Source: Elusimicrobiota bacterium (GTDB taxonomy: Bacteria; Elusimicrobiota; Elusimicrobia; UBA1565; UBA9628). Taken from it: 64,000 nucleotides of DNA. The DNA is taken from positions 1-64,000 of the forward strand of contig JACRNU010000017.1 in assembly GCA_016234805.1 (NCBI GenBank). The letters are read 5' to 3'. The position numbers and the translations under genes were made by a program. Below the pieces are notes generated by a model. That model was not told the origin of the DNA and did no database searches. It saw nothing but the letters and a program-made list of their open reading frames with translations. Positions within the stretch are counted from its first letter, which is position 1; each line of letters opens with the position of its first letter. Shown here piece by piece: positions 8,216 through 16,756 of the stretch.

Positions 8216-9412
8216 ACCAGCTTCGTCCATGTACCTGGTCCCCCACAGGCAGAAGACTCCGGCAAGGAACATGGCCGCCAGGGCCATGAAGATCCCGGTC
8301 TTGAGGTTCGTCATGTCCGAGACCCAGCCGATGAGGGTCGGAGAAAGCGCGTCCCCCAAGGCGTGGATGAAGAAGATGTTCACCGCGAAAGCCATGGACC
8401 GGATGGCCACCGGGGTGCAGTCCACGAGCAGGGCGTTGAGCGGCCCGTTGTTCATGAAGATGAAAAACTCGGCGCAGAACAGGAAGGCCAGGGCTGTGCG
8501 GCAATCCGGGGCCAGAAGGGTGGCCGCTCCGAACGGGATGCTGGCAAGGAAGCCCATGCCGGTCACCAGGAAGTAGGACTTCTTCGTGTACCGGAGCACC
8601 CAGTCGCCGAGCCACCCGCCCACGAGGCTTCCGAGGGTGCCGGCCGCGACCGTCACGCCCCCGAACCAGAGACCGGCCTGGCCCACGGACACGCCCCAGT
8701 TCCTGACGAAGAAGGACGGCATCCACGCTGCCAGGCCTCCGACCGCGAAAGTCATGGCCGCCCCTGCCAGGGTGTTTGTCACGAAGATCCTGTTCTTGAA
8801 GAGGGTTGTGTAAGCGGCCAAAGGGGGAGGCTCGGCCCGGATCGCGGACGCGTCCGTGCGCGGGTCTTTGAGCATCCAGCACAGGAACGCGGCCAGCAGG
8901 CCGGGGATGCCGACCACGAAGAACGCGGTCCTCCAGCCGAAGCGCTCGCCCAGCTGTCCGCCCAGGACATAGCCCAGGGCGCTGCCCACCGGGATGGCCA
9001 TGGAGAAGAAGCCCAGCACCCGGGCGCGCGTCTCCAGGCGGAAGCGCTCGGCGATGAAGGAAGGCGAGATGCTGCCGTAGCAGGCTTCTCCGATGCCGAC
9101 CAGGGACCGCGCTCCGAGGAGCCCGGTGTAGGTCCGGGCCAAGCCTGAGAACACGGTGGCCAGGCTCCAGATGCCCACCCCGCCGGCCAGCCAGCGGTTG
9201 CGGCTCGACCGGTCGCCGTACCAGCCCGCGAAGGGCGCGGCGCACATGTACACGATCATGAAAGAGGAGGCCAGGGCTCCGAGCTGGGTGTCGGAGAGCA
9301 TCAGTTCCGGCTTGAGCAGGGGGAACACGGCGTAGAGGACCTGGCGGTCGATGTAGTTGAGCAGGTTGACCAGGAAGAGGACGACCAGGACGAAGTAGGG
9401 ATTGGCGTTCAT
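8198..9412 (-). CDS. MFS transporter, spinster-like
   Basis: 404 residues, 12 predicted membrane helices. The start (FLVNLLNYIDRQVLYAVFP) and the loop motif GWYGDRSSRNRWLAGG between TM2 and TM3 are those of the spinster-type major facilitator branch (lipid, sugar-phosphate or organic-anion transport). GIGEACYGSISPSFIAE in TM4-5 also fits. The ATG begins one base after the TGA of the upstream PQ-loop gene, so the two are probably translated from one mRNA. The 3' end overlaps the convergent YfcC gene by 18 bp. Confidence 0.87.
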   Translation of the reverse strand: MNANPYFVLVVLFLVNLLNYIDRQVLYAVFPLLKPELMLSDTQLGALASSFMIVYMCAAPFAGWYGDRSSRNRWLAGGVGIWSLATVFSGLARTYTGLLGARSLVGIGEACYGSISPSFIAERFRLETRARVLGFFSMAIPVGSALGYVLGGQLGERFGWRTAFFVVGIPGLLAAFLCWMLKDPRTDASAIRAEPPPLAAYTTLFKNRIFVTNTLAGAAMTFAVGGLAAWMPSFFVRNWGVSVGQAGLWFGGVTVAAGTLGSLVGGWLGDWVLRYTKKSYFLVTGMGFLASIPFGAATLLAPDCRTALAFLFCAEFFIFMNNGPLNALLVDCTPVAIRSMAFAVNIFFIHALGDALSPTLIGWVSDMTNLKTGIFMALAAMFLAGVFCLWGTRYMDEAGSEPDR

Positions 9413-9413
9413 G

Positions 9414-10967
9414 TCAGCCGGACCGGCTCTTCCGGGGCCGGCGGGTGATGAGCCAGCTAGCCAGGCTCACCACTGCGTAGGCGATGTTGAGCGCCAGGTA
9501 GATGAGGAACTGCTGGTGCTTGGGCGTGCCGCTGGGGGTCTCCAGGACCGTCTGGCCGGTCCAGAGGATGAAGCCCAGGGACGCGGCGAAGAAGCTCAGG
9601 CTTACGCCAGGGGTGAAGCCGTTGGGCGCTTTGCCGCGCAGGATGGAGAGGATGTCCGGCAGGAAGAGCAGGAAGTACATGCCCCCGGTCACGGCCTGGA
9701 TGCCGAGCACGAGCTTGGCCACGCCTGCCGCTCCCAGGAGGTGCGCCAGCATGGCCGGCACCGTTGCCAGGGCAGCGTAGTAGATGCCGAAGCTCAGGCC
9801 CGCGCCGACAGCCGCCACCGCGAGGGTGGCGAGCAGGGCGTGGTTCCCGGTGATGGCCTGGAACCTGCCTCTGCGTTCCTGGCTGGCTGCTGCAGCCGGA
9901 GGTGCCCGGGACCTGGCCTGCTTCGAGAGCATGGCGCCGATGGGGATGACCGTGAGGATGGTGACAGCCGCGAAGATGTTCTGCACGCCCCAGAGCCACT
10001 GGTTGGCCACCGTTGCGCTGACCACGCCCAGGGCCAGGTTGGCCGCGGCCAGGACTGCGGCCCGCCACATGGGGGTTCCCTTGCTGTTCCCGTCTTCGAA
10101 AGTCTTGTAGACCTGGGGAAGGGAGAAGATCGCGCCCAGGACATTGCCGACCGCGTACCCGGCCTGGCCGAGGAAGGGCAGGACGCCGGAATTCTTCGCA
10201 GCCTCAGCCGCGGCTTCGACGATCGGTCCAGGGCTGGGGTAGCCCGTTTCCGGGAACGTGAAGGTGCCGATGGCAGCTCCGGCCCCGAGGATCGTGACAG
10301 CCTTGCCGATGAGCTTGGCCCATGATCTGGATTTGCCGGAAGTCGGGGCCGCAAGGCCGGAAGGGGTCGGCTTGCCCTCAGATGATCCGCCTTCGACCGG
10401 GGACGCTGAGACCGCGAAGGAGTCGGTCTCTCCTTTTAGATAGCTGAAGGAATCCTGGGCCCATTCCTTGGAAGCTGAGGCGGAGCCTTCAACGGCCTTG
10501 GGCAGTTCGACCGCGTCCTGGGAGAGCTTTCCAAGGGATTCCACGGTCACGCCTGACCACTGGCCAGAAGCCTGGGCCGGGTTTTCGACAGAGGACTTGA
10601 GGCTGGAGATGGGCGCAATGGCGGCCGGGCCAGTAGGAACAACAGGAACAGCCGGAGTCCCGAGGAAGGGGGAGGCGGCAACGAGAACCTGGCCGGCTGA
10701 GGCTTGGACCTCGGGCGCGTTCAGTGAGGGGATGGTGCTGTTCAGGGAGACCGGAGTCCCGGCAATGCCTGAGAATGAGCCTGGTGAAGCAGGGAAGGAC
10801 GCGTTCGGAAGGGGTGTGACCTGGGGATTGCCGGGAAGGGACTTGGCCGCGCCGGTCTGGATGTTGGCTGCAAGGGCTTGGCACGCGCCTGGCCCAAAGG
10901 ACGCCATGGTCAGCCCTGCTGAGAGGGACAAGGCAACGATTGAGCGTCCAAGCTTGAGCATCTTCAT
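9414..10967 (-). CDS. PQ-loop (SemiSWEET-like) membrane protein with exported Ala/Pro/Ser-rich prefix
   Basis: 517 residues. Residues 1-34 are a signal peptide (MKMLKLGRSIVALSLSAGL). About 170 residues of Ser/Pro/Ala-rich low complexity follow, then ~300 residues of membrane helices. Two PQ-loop-like repeats are visible, SLPQVYKTFEDGNSKGTP and FLPDILSILRGKAPNGFTP, about 150 residues apart. PQ-loop proteins move sugars, amino acids or vitamins. A long exported N-terminal region on such a carrier is unusual; the PPK2 and Lon-like genes nearby carry similar prefixes. A TATAAT box ends 5 nt before the ATG. It is first in a two-gene operon with the MFS carrier. Confidence 0.7.
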   Translation of the reverse strand: MKMLKLGRSIVALSLSAGLTMASFGPGACQALAANIQTGAAKSLPGNPQVTPLPNASFPASPGSFSGIAGTPVSLNSTIPSLNAPEVQASAGQVLVAASPFLGTPAVPVVPTGPAAIAPISSLKSSVENPAQASGQWSGVTVESLGKLSQDAVELPKAVEGSASASKEWAQDSFSYLKGETDSFAVSASPVEGGSSEGKPTPSGLAAPTSGKSRSWAKLIGKAVTILGAGAAIGTFTFPETGYPSPGPIVEAAAEAAKNSGVLPFLGQAGYAVGNVLGAIFSLPQVYKTFEDGNSKGTPMWRAAVLAAANLALGVVSATVANQWLWGVQNIFAAVTILTVIPIGAMLSKQARSRAPPAAAASQERRGRFQAITGNHALLATLAVAAVGAGLSFGIYYAALATVPAMLAHLLGAAGVAKLVLGIQAVTGGMYFLLFLPDILSILRGKAPNGFTPGVSLSFFAASLGFILWTGQTVLETPSGTPKHQQFLIYLALNIAYAVVSLASWLITRRPRKSRSG

Positions 10968-10972
10968 GGGAC

Positions 10973-10980
10973 ATTATAAT
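10973..10980. promoter_or_regulatory. Palindromic -10 box ATTATAAT
   Basis: The 8-mer is its own reverse complement, so it offers TATAAT on both strands. Leftward it is 5 nt from the ATG at 10967. Rightward it could start a longer leader for the PPK2 gene at 11109. Confidence 0.5.
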
Positions 10981-11091
10981 GGTAAGGGGATTCCTGGGGT
11001 GAGGCCATGGCCGAAGGGCCCAGCAGGAACCGGTATTAGGCCTGCCCTGAGATTGCTCCTCATGGCCCAGGCGCGTTTCCAAGGCAGGCGA

Positions 11092-11097
11092 TATAAT
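11092..11097 (+). promoter_or_regulatory. -10 box TATAAT for the PPK2 gene
   Basis: TATAAT ends 11 nt upstream of the TTG start at 11109. The leader would be about 5 nt, with no room for a ribosome binding site. Confidence 0.5.
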
Positions 11098-11108
11098 GTC
11101 ACTAAGGT

Positions 11109-12389
11109 TTGAAGACGATCCTTTGTGCTTTGGCAGCCTTCTTGGCTGCTTTCCCGATCGCGCCTGCTGACGCGGCCCTGACCCGCGTAACAGTGCCGGT
11201 CGCGGTGCGGCCCCAGTTCCAACTGGGGACCGCTGGTTCCCTGCTTGCCTCGCCTGGGGGGTTCATCCTGCCAGGAGCATCACTTTCCAATCTGCCGAGC
11301 CTGTCACCTGGAATCGCGCTTCCGGGTGTGCCGACCCTGCCTGGGATCGCTCCGGGATTGCTGGCCGCGCCGGAGGTTTCGGCGCCTGTTCCGGAGGGTT
11401 CCCCTGACGCGTCCATGCCGGGTTTGAAGGACCTGGCTGAGAAGGTCCAGGTCCAGGATAAAGGCCAGGACGCTTCAGCGCTCAAGAAATTCTATGACCG
11501 CGACCGCTCGGATGGCGATCCGGTCGACGCGGCCGCGGCTGAAGAGGACCGGGTCTCCTTCGCGAAAGAGGACCTTGGAGAGAAGTTCCGGGTGGAATAC
11601 AATCCCAAGGGTGTGGTGGACCTCTCCAAGCTCGACCCGGGCCGCACTCCGGGCATGAAGCATGATAAGGAGAAGGCGGGAGAGAAGCTCAGCGTGGACC
11701 AGGAAAGACTCGACGAACTCCAGCAGAAGCTTTACGCCGAAGGCAAGCGCTCGGTGCTCATCGTGCTCCAGGCCATGGACACGGGAGGCAAGGACGGCGC
11801 CATCCGCTGGGTGCTCGGTCCCTTGAACCCGCAGGGCTTCAAGGTCGCGAGCTTCAAGAAGCCCACTGCCCAGGAGGCCAGGCACCACTTCCTCTGGCGC
11901 ATCAGGAAGGCCTTGCCGGGCAAGGGCATCTTCGGGGTGTTCAACCGCTCCCACTACGAGGACATCCTCGTGCCCACGGTGTACAAGACGATGCGCGTGA
12001 GCGAGGTCGCGGGCCGCTACGAGGAGATCAACGCTTTCGAGAAGAAGCTCGCGGACCAGGGCGTCACCATCCTGAAGTTCTTCCTGCACATCTCCAAGGA
12101 GGAGCAGAAGGAGCGCTTGCAGGAGCGCTTGGACGACCCTGAGAAGCGCTGGAAGTTCTCTCCCGCGGACCTCGAGTCCCGCAAGCATTGGGACGAGTTC
12201 CAAAAAGCATACGGGAAGATCCTCAGCCGGACCAGCACGCCGTGGGCGCCCTGGTACGTCATCCCGGCGGACAAGAAGTGGTACCGGAACTTCGCCGTGG
12301 GCCGCATCATCCGGCAGGCGCTCGAGCGCATGGACCCCCGGGCGCCCCAGCCGGGCTTCGACCCTTCCAAGATCAAGATCCCGGACTGA
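11109..12389 (+). CDS. Polyphosphate kinase 2 family protein with signal peptide
   Basis: 426 residues from a TTG start (MKTILCALAAFLAAFPIAPADA, a convincing signal peptide). Residues 25-110 are a Pro/Leu/Gly-rich spacer (ALPGVPTLPGIAPGLLAAPE). From ~160 on it is a PPK2 domain: Walker A MDTGGKDG near 221, the lid region FKKPTAQEARHHFLWR, Walker B FNRSHYEDIL, and RLDDPEKRWKF. PPK2 enzymes transfer phosphate between polyphosphate and nucleotides, normally in the cytosol. All catalytic motifs seem intact, so export would place the enzyme where nucleotides are scarce. An internal start that skips the signal cannot be excluded, but none has a good ribosome site. Confidence 0.85.
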   Translation: MKTILCALAAFLAAFPIAPADAALTRVTVPVAVRPQFQLGTAGSLLASPGGFILPGASLSNLPSLSPGIALPGVPTLPGIAPGLLAAPEVSAPVPEGSPDASMPGLKDLAEKVQVQDKGQDASALKKFYDRDRSDGDPVDAAAAEEDRVSFAKEDLGEKFRVEYNPKGVVDLSKLDPGRTPGMKHDKEKAGEKLSVDQERLDELQQKLYAEGKRSVLIVLQAMDTGGKDGAIRWVLGPLNPQGFKVASFKKPTAQEARHHFLWRIRKALPGKGIFGVFNRSHYEDILVPTVYKTMRVSEVAGRYEEINAFEKKLADQGVTILKFFLHISKEEQKERLQERLDDPEKRWKFSPADLESRKHWDEFQKAYGKILSRTSTPWAPWYVIPADKKWYRNFAVGRIIRQALERMDPRAPQPGFDPSKIKIPD

Positions 12390-12476
12390 GCCGTTTCCCA
12401 GAGCCCTGAGCCGCCTTCACCGCTTCATGGGCATCCAGGAAGACCGTCCCTCCCGCGATCCTGCGGACAATCCTCA

Positions 12477-13181
12477 TCAGTCCCCGTCTCCCCGGTCCAG
12501 GGGCTGGAAAGTGCCGGGCGTGGGGGACCGGAACGACGGGGCCTCCACGGGCTTGAGCTTCTCCCGCTGGGCCGGCTGAGACCCCCGGGGTGTTTTGATC
12601 ATCTTGAGAGAATCCCTTCTGGATTCCTTGGGCTGGGCCGGGAACCTGCTCCTCACCCTGGGGTCGGGCGCCGTGCCTGAGTTCCTCGTGTCCGGCTGTG
12701 TGGGGGTCAGGAAGTCGGGCCAGCTCCAATGGAGTTCAGGCAGGAGCGCATCCGTCGCGTAGGTCTCCAGGGAGCCGAGCCTGCGGCTCGCTGTCATGGC
12801 CGCGTCATGGGCGTGCTTGGCGAGCGGATCCACGAAGGCCGCGCCGATGAAGTCGATCGTCCTGCCGGCCAGCGGGTTGCCCGGTCTTTCGGGAAGCCAG
12901 AGATCCGGCATCCCCGAGGCATGGGGGTCGCCGAGGTGCCTGGCCGCGGACATCATGCCCTTGCCTGCCTGGTCCGCGGCCGGGGTCACCCACTGCCGGC
13001 TGATGTCCGCCGCAGCCTGCCTGGAGCCCGGGTCTCCAAGGGCACGGGCCGCGTCGTCTACGGCACGCAAGGAAGGCTCCAGGACATCCTGCTCCACGCG
13101 CCGGGTGACGGTCTCGTCTCCTGCTGCGGACCCGGCCGCGCACAAGACGAGGATCCAGGCCGGCCTGAGGGCGAAAGTCAT
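12477..13181 (-). CDS. Exported protein of unknown function
   Basis: 234 residues. The N-terminus MTFALRPAWILVLCAAGSAAG is a signal peptide. Residues 22-140 are mainly helical (RAVDDAARALGDPGSRQAA, TPAADQAGKGMMSAARHLGD); the last 80 are Pro/Arg/Ser-rich and probably disordered. No known domain is recognised. The gene is isolated between convergent PPK2 and divergent MarC. A 7-bp perfect hairpin lies in its 5' leader (13190-13207). Confidence 0.55.
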   Translation of the reverse strand: MTFALRPAWILVLCAAGSAAGDETVTRRVEQDVLEPSLRAVDDAARALGDPGSRQAAADISRQWVTPAADQAGKGMMSAARHLGDPHASGMPDLWLPERPGNPLAGRTIDFIGAAFVDPLAKHAHDAAMTASRRLGSLETYATDALLPELHWSWPDFLTPTQPDTRNSGTAPDPRVRSRFPAQPKESRRDSLKMIKTPRGSQPAQREKLKPVEAPSFRSPTPGTFQPLDRGDGD

Positions 13182-13189
13182 AGCGAGGA

Positions 13190-13207
13190 AGGGCGGAGAG
13201 CCGCCCT
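13190..13207. other. Hairpin in the leader of the 13181 gene
   Basis: AGGGCGG-AGAG-CCGCCCT, perfect 7-bp arms with a 4-nt loop, starting 8 bases beyond the ATG at 13181. There is no T-run on either side, so it is not an intrinsic terminator. It could affect translation of the minus-strand gene. Confidence 0.4.
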
Positions 13208-13257
13208 AAGGATAGTCTAGCCCTGGCTCCCTCCTCCGTCAAGGCTTCCCATTTCGG

Positions 13258-13263
13258 TATAAT
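13258..13263 (+). promoter_or_regulatory. -10 box TATAAT, near-leaderless
   Basis: GGTATAAT ends 8 nt before the ATG of the MarC-family gene (13272). The spacer ATCACCCC has no Shine-Dalgarno. Confidence 0.6.
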
Positions 13264-13271
13264 ATCACCCC

Positions 13272-13883
13272 ATGATGGAATACGCTTTCATGACCTTCGG
13301 CGCGCTCTTCGCCATGGTCGACCCCCTGGGCGCCATCCCGGCGTTCCTGGCCATGACCCCGCAGAACACCGCGGCCGAGCGCCAGCGCATGGCCCTGACC
13401 GCGACCCTGGTGGCGGGCGGGGTCATGGCCGCCTTCGCGTGCCTGGGCAACGTCATCTTCAAGGTCTTCGGCATCACCCTGGCCGCGCTCCAGATCGCGG
13501 GAGGGCTCATCCTGCTCCTGGCCGCCCTGGACATGCTGCGCGCCCAGCGCAGCCCCTTGAAGGAGACGGCCGAGGAGAAGCAGGAGGGCGTCATCAAGGA
13601 CGACATCGCGGTCACGCCCCTGGGCATCCCCATGCTCTCCGGTCCGGGCGCCATCACCACGGCCATGGTCCTCTTCCACAAGGCCGGCACTCCCGGCCGC
13701 GTGGTCGTGTTCTTCGCGTGCCTCGTCGTGGTCATGGTCCTGAGCTACGGCATCCTGTATGTCTCCGCCGCGGGCGCGCGGCGCCTCTCGCCCACCTTCA
13801 TGAACATCATGGAGCGGCTCATGGGCATCCTGCTCGCCGCTCTCGGCGTGCAGTTCATCCTGGTGGGCTTGAAGCTCGGCTGA
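13272..13883 (+). CDS. MarC family (UPF0056) membrane protein
   Basis: 203 residues, six hydrophobic segments. The conserved opening FGALFAMVDPLGAIPAFLAMT and the second-half motif TPLGIPMLSGPGAITTAMV are diagnostic of the MarC/YhgN family of inner-membrane proteins. Their molecular function is not settled; the old link to multiple antibiotic resistance is not supported. It ends with the usual MNIMERLMGILLAALGVQFI helix. Two adjacent ATGs exist; the first is used here. Confidence 0.9.
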   Translation: MMEYAFMTFGALFAMVDPLGAIPAFLAMTPQNTAAERQRMALTATLVAGGVMAAFACLGNVIFKVFGITLAALQIAGGLILLLAALDMLRAQRSPLKETAEEKQEGVIKDDIAVTPLGIPMLSGPGAITTAMVLFHKAGTPGRVVVFFACLVVVMVLSYGILYVSAAGARRLSPTFMNIMERLMGILLAALGVQFILVGLKLG

Positions 13884-13899
13884 GCTCTCCGAGCGCGGC

Positions 13900-13929
13900 T
13901 TGACGGGGGTAGGTTCCGATGGCTATACT
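13900..13929 (+). promoter_or_regulatory. Sigma70-type promoter TTGACG-18-TATACT
   Basis: -35 TTGACG (13900-13905), 18-nt spacer, -10 TATACT (13924-13929). The response regulator ATG at 13946 follows with a GAGAGG ribosome site, so this transcript has a normal leader. Confidence 0.65.
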
Positions 13930-13945
13930 TCGATGAGAGGCCTCC

Positions 13946-14344
13946 ATGAACAGCTCCAAAAGCGACAAGATCAAGGTCCTGGTCATCGACGACGACAAGA
14001 ATCAGAGAAACATGCTGGCCTTCGCCCTGAGCGACCGGGGCTACCTGATCGTCGCGGTCGAATCCGGCGAGCGGGCCATCCAGGAGGCCGAGTCCGGCCG
14101 GTTCGACCTGGCCATCTGCGACATCATGATGCCCGGCCTGGGCGGCGTCGAGACCTTGAAGCGCCTGCGGGAGCTCCAGCCCGCGATGGGCGTGGTCATG
14201 GCCACCGGCTACGCCACCGCCGAGACCGCCCTCAAATCCATGAAGCTGGGCGCTGTCAACTACCTGGCCAAGCCCTACGAGCTCAAGGACCTCCTGGCCG
14301 TCCTCGAGCAGGCGCTCGGGCATGGGCCCGCCAAGCCCTCTTGA
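13946..14344 (+). CDS. Single-domain response regulator (CheY-like receiver)
   Basis: 132 residues, only a receiver domain. The acidic pocket VLVIDDDKN, phospho-acceptor Asp in LAICDIMMPGLGG, switch Thr in MATGYA and Lys in LAKPYE are all present. With no DNA-binding or enzymatic output it must act through protein contacts or as a phosphate shuttle. The histidine kinase 22 nt downstream is the natural partner; together they form a two-component operon from the promoter at 13900. Confidence 0.92.
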   Translation: MNSSKSDKIKVLVIDDDKNQRNMLAFALSDRGYLIVAVESGERAIQEAESGRFDLAICDIMMPGLGGVETLKRLRELQPAMGVVMATGYATAETALKSMKLGAVNYLAKPYELKDLLAVLEQALGHGPAKPS

Positions 14345-14366
14345 GCGTCCTCGTCGCTCCACGGGC

Positions 14367-15683
14367 ATGAGGCTCGGGCACAAGATCTTCCTGCTGTTCC
14401 TCGGCGTGGTCCTTCCCTTGGGAGGGCTCATGGGGCGCCGTTTGCGCTCGGACGTGCACGAGGCCATGATCCGGAACATCTTGGCGCCCGGCCGGGCCTC
14501 CGCTGCCGAGGCTTCCCGGTCGACAGCCATCGGCCTGAAGACCCGCGACCGCAAGCCCTTGAAAGAATACCTTAAAGGCTGTTTGCCGGGCTTCGCGGCC
14601 GACTATGCCGCGGCGGTCGATGCCGAGGGGCGGGTGGTCGCCAAGGCGCCCGAAACCGCTCCGCTCGGGCCTGAGGGGGAGCGTCTTGCCGGTCTGGGGG
14701 GGCGTTCGACCCAGCCTTTCTCGCGCGAGGTCTCGGCGAGAGGCCGGAACCATCTGGAGCTCGTGATCCCCGCGGCGGTCGGGCCCGGGACAGTGCAACC
14801 GCCTGGCCTGTTGATCCTCGGTTTTTCCCTGGATGAAGTCGAGGCCACCGAAGCCAGGATACTCAAGAGTTTCCTCGCCTTCGCCGCGATCGCCGTCGGT
14901 TCCGCCCTGGTCGTCTACTGGGTCCTCATGACGATGATCATCAGGCGAGAGGAAGAGCTGGGCAAGAAGGACCGCATGCTCCTCCAGTCGGAGAAGCTCT
15001 CCGCGCTGGGGAGGCTCGCGGCCGGGATCGCCCATGAGGTCAACAATCCCCTGGGAAGCATCCTCGTCTTCGCCCAGGCCGCCGGCGAGAAGGTCCAGGA
15101 GACCGATCCCCTGTCCGGGCCGTTGAAGGCCATCGCGGAGGAGGCCCTTCGCGCCAAGAGGCTGGTCTCGGATCTCCTGGCGTTCTCGCGGCGCAGCGAG
15201 TGGGTCTCCGAGTCCTTCCGCCTGGACGACGCCTTGAAGGCGGCTCTGGTCATGGCTGAGGCCCAAGCCCGATTGAAGAAGGTGGATATGAGGCTCGAGC
15301 TGGAGTTCGGAGGGGAACTGCGCGGGCATCGGGGGCAGGTGCAGCAGGCGACCCTCAATCTCTGCAATAACTCCGTCGATGCCATGCCTCATGGGGGCAG
15401 CCTCACGGTGCGCACGCGGCCGTCCGCGGACGCCCGCAGCGCGATCATCGAGGTGGAGGATACCGGCTCCGGCATCCCGCATGATCTGCAAAAGTGGGTC
15501 TTCGAGCCGTTCTTCACCACGAAGGAGGTCGGCCAAGGGACCGGTCTGGGGCTGGCCTTGGTGCACGAGATCGCGGTCCGTCACGGCGGCGCGGTCGAAT
15601 TCGAGAGCGCCCCCGGGCGGGGCACGGTCTTCAGGATGACCTTGCCGATCCGTCCCCCGGACGCCGGAGCGTCCCGGCCATGA
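14367..15683 (+). CDS. Sensor histidine kinase
   Basis: 438 residues from MRLGHKIFLLFLGVVLPLGG; the frame opens 45 nt earlier inside the previous gene, but this ATG begins the first membrane helix. A ~140-residue extracytoplasmic sensor lies between it and a second TM helix near 180 (AIAVGSALVVYWVLM). The dimerisation helix has the phospho-acceptor His in GIAHEVNNPLGS near 225. The ATPase domain shows NLCNNSVDAMPHGG (N box), EDTGSGIP (G1) and GTGLGLAL (G2). No HAMP or PAS is evident. It is cotranscribed with the receiver at 13946. The signal is unknown. Confidence 0.92.
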   Translation: MRLGHKIFLLFLGVVLPLGGLMGRRLRSDVHEAMIRNILAPGRASAAEASRSTAIGLKTRDRKPLKEYLKGCLPGFAADYAAAVDAEGRVVAKAPETAPLGPEGERLAGLGGRSTQPFSREVSARGRNHLELVIPAAVGPGTVQPPGLLILGFSLDEVEATEARILKSFLAFAAIAVGSALVVYWVLMTMIIRREEELGKKDRMLLQSEKLSALGRLAAGIAHEVNNPLGSILVFAQAAGEKVQETDPLSGPLKAIAEEALRAKRLVSDLLAFSRRSEWVSESFRLDDALKAALVMAEAQARLKKVDMRLELEFGGELRGHRGQVQQATLNLCNNSVDAMPHGGSLTVRTRPSADARSAIIEVEDTGSGIPHDLQKWVFEPFFTTKEVGQGTGLGLALVHEIAVRHGGAVEFESAPGRGTVFRMTLPIRPPDAGASRP

Positions 15684-15695
15684 GGCGGTCCTAGG

Positions 15696-16676
15696 ATGCG
15701 GCCGAGGATCACCGAGGACAGCTGGCTCGACGACGACGATCCCGCCCGCCGCAAGCCCGGCAAGAAGCCCATCCGCAAGAACGCCCGCACCCTCGGCCAG
15801 GATGAGGGCAACGCGACCGTGACGGAGATCTTCCCCAATCAGGCCGCGGCGCTCCTGGACGGCGCGGCCAAGCCCTGCCTCTGCGGCTACAAGATGTCCA
15901 CGCTCGCTTTCGGGGCCGCGGTGCGGGAGCGCTCCCCGGTGTGCGTCAATGACCGTGTCCGCGTGGAGGCCGGGGTCATCACTCGCCGCTGCGAGAGGCG
16001 CAACAGGCTCATCCGGCCGGCTCCGAACGCGCGCGACCCGGTGTTCCATGTCCTGGCCGCGAACATGGACTGCATGGTGGTGGTCTCCTCCGCGGCTGCC
16101 CCGGGTTTCTCGCCCGGCCTGGTGGACCGCTTTCTCGTGGCGGCCTCGGCGCAGAATATCGAGCGCATCCTCTGCGTCAACAAGGTCGATCTTGCCGGCC
16201 CTTCCGGGACGCGGCCGTGGTCCCATTATCAATCCTCGGGAGCCTTGGTCGTGGAGACCAGCGCCCTCAAAGGGCTAGGCACGGAACGCCTTCTGGCCTT
16301 GGTCCGGGGCAGGACCGCGGTCTTCTGCGGGCAATCAGGCGCGGGCAAGACCTCGCTCCTGCGCCGGCTCCTCGATGACTCGGAGTATGGCCGCATCGGC
16401 GCGGTCAATGAGAGGAGCGGCTGGGGCCGCCACACCACTTCAGGAGCGGTCCTGCTTCCAGGGCCTGAGGGCTCGACTTTCATCGACACTCCAGGGGTCA
16501 TGAACTTCGGCCTCGTGGGCGTGAAGAGGGGCGGGCTCCTGGAGCATTTCCCTGAGCTCCGCGCCGCGGCCTTGAGATGCGGCCGGGACTGCCTCCACGA
16601 CGGGGAGCCTGCCTGCGGCCTGACCGGCCTTCCGCGCTACGCCAGCTATCGCTCCATCCGGAGCGGATTGGCGTAG
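15696..16676 (+). CDS. rsgA: Ribosome small subunit biogenesis GTPase RsgA
   Basis: 326 residues. Circularly permuted GTPase order: G4 NKVDL near 162, G1 P-loop GQSGAGKTS near 212, G2 region GWGRHTT, G3 DTPG near 264. An OB-like N-terminal domain precedes it and a zinc-binding tail follows (CGRDCLHDGEPACG, the C-x-H-x-C pattern of the family). RsgA tests late 30S subunits during assembly. The start follows the kinase stop by 12 nt, so it may be read from the same mRNA. Confidence 0.93.
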   Translation: MRPRITEDSWLDDDDPARRKPGKKPIRKNARTLGQDEGNATVTEIFPNQAAALLDGAAKPCLCGYKMSTLAFGAAVRERSPVCVNDRVRVEAGVITRRCERRNRLIRPAPNARDPVFHVLAANMDCMVVVSSAAAPGFSPGLVDRFLVAASAQNIERILCVNKVDLAGPSGTRPWSHYQSSGALVVETSALKGLGTERLLALVRGRTAVFCGQSGAGKTSLLRRLLDDSEYGRIGAVNERSGWGRHTTSGAVLLPGPEGSTFIDTPGVMNFGLVGVKRGGLLEHFPELRAAALRCGRDCLHDGEPACGLTGLPRYASYRSIRSGLA

Positions 16677-16756
16677 CCGCGACCTTCCTCCGCTTGGGCT
16701 TGAGACGGAATCGTCCGGACTTGTTCCGCGTCTAAGTATTAAGAGAATCTCATATA

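Noticed and set aside
14283-16232. 649-codon frame opposite the histidine kinase and rsgA
   Set aside because: It spans three well-supported genes on the other strand and has no recognisable domain.
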